A DNA stretch of 20,213 nucleotides, from positions 1 to 20,213 of the IMG/VR virus record IMGVR_UViG_3300046001_005441. One strand, written 5' to 3'. Source of the DNA: a virus. A program made the position numbers and the translations under genes. The notes beneath the pieces are model-generated. The model searched no databases. It was not told the origin of the DNA and worked only from the letters and a program-made list of their open reading frames with translations. Below, piece after piece: positions 20,020 through 20,213 of this stretch (the stretch's first letter is position 1; each line of letters opens with the position of its first letter).

Positions 20020-20205
20020 ATGTATGTAATAGTTAAACACGTTTTAAAACCAAATTCTGTACCTGTAAAGTATCTACCGGTAATTTTGTTGAATAGTGAT
20101 ACTGAGGTTTGGGAATTTGATACCGAAGAAGAGGCTGAAAAAATGAGAGACATATTTCAAGCCAATTCAGATTCTGATCACAAATATCAGGTTAAGAAAA
20201 TATAA
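20020..20205 (+). CDS. Small hypothetical protein (61 aa)
   Basis: The ATG at 20020 (MYVIVKHVLKPNSVP) is chosen because it follows a well-formed promoter. The earlier in-frame ATG at 19921 would overlap the previous gene and read through the terminator. The protein has a strand (YLPVILLNSDTEVWEFD), an acidic helix (TEEEAEKMRDIFQ) and a basic C-terminus (KYQVKKI). It is a small alpha/beta protein of a kind common in phages. No function is known to me. Confidence 0.78.
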   Translation: MYVIVKHVLKPNSVPVKYLPVILLNSDTEVWEFDTEEEAEKMRDIFQANSDSDHKYQVKKI

Positions 20206-20213
20206 TAATATGC

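Noticed and set aside
1-20213. CRISPR arrays, IS elements, attachment sites, tRNA genes
   Set aside because: I found no regularly spaced repeats, transposase motifs, terminal inverted repeats or cloverleaf folds in the window.

Overview
The window looks like part of a large tailed-phage genome whose host is probably a Bacteroidota (Flavobacteria-like) bacterium. It is AT-rich and densely packed with short, often overlapping genes, most of them phage hypotheticals. It carries two free-standing homing endonucleases, two orphan DNA methyltransferases and a DUF3310 gene, and no ribosomal or core bacterial genes. Several promoters fit the Bacteroidota pattern TTG-N19/20-TAnnTTTG rather than the E. 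coli pattern. The host assignment is an inference from promoter style.

Layout. 64-2746: a Dam-type methyltransferase, then a tagged leucine-rich-repeat protein and a small hypothetical. 2768-5066: a tight operon with a PcfJ-like protein, a hypothetical and a glutaredoxin. 5058-6752: a minus-strand island with a hypothetical, a 43-residue CGC microprotein and a GIY-YIG homing endonuclease. 6808-8422: two tagged proteins. 8503-11232: an operon built around a type II glutamine synthetase. 11234-13103: a DUF3310 stub, an HNH homing endonuclease, intact DUF3310 and a beta-class methyltransferase. 13146-15985: a tagged protein followed by a DHH phosphoesterase-SET domain fusion. 16006-17295: two near-copy host-type promoters, the first driving a 51-residue protein and the second a roughly 0.95-kb, relatively GC-rich region full of local helices that I read as a large structured non-coding RNA. 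17328-18055: two hypotheticals. 18169-19949: four tagged proteins in one operon. 20020-20205: a last small gene with its own promoter.

Two patterns tie the window together. First, nine unrelated proteins start with a short, mostly basic amphipathic peptide ending in (I/L)-x-E, such as IIRRVLKE, IIKKILKE and IIKKVLRE. This resembles the capsid-targeting peptides that the T4 gp21 prohead protease removes from internal head proteins, so these proteins are candidates for packaged and possibly injected cargo. Second, the four operons holding all nine tagged genes, and both homing endonucleases, are each preceded within 3-16 nt of the ATG by a box close to (A/G)(A/G)TATTTAT(A/T). The large RNA and several small genes use host-like promoters instead. 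I infer two expression classes, a late virion class and a host-polymerase class.

The most notable object is the large RNA at about 16307-17295. It has its own promoter, a terminator, about 25 local or nested helices, GNRA tetraloops, and an open frame inside it that contains no ATG and has foreign codon use. It is comparable in size and phage context to giant ornate RNAs such as GOLLD and ROOL, but I cannot assign it to either class by eye.
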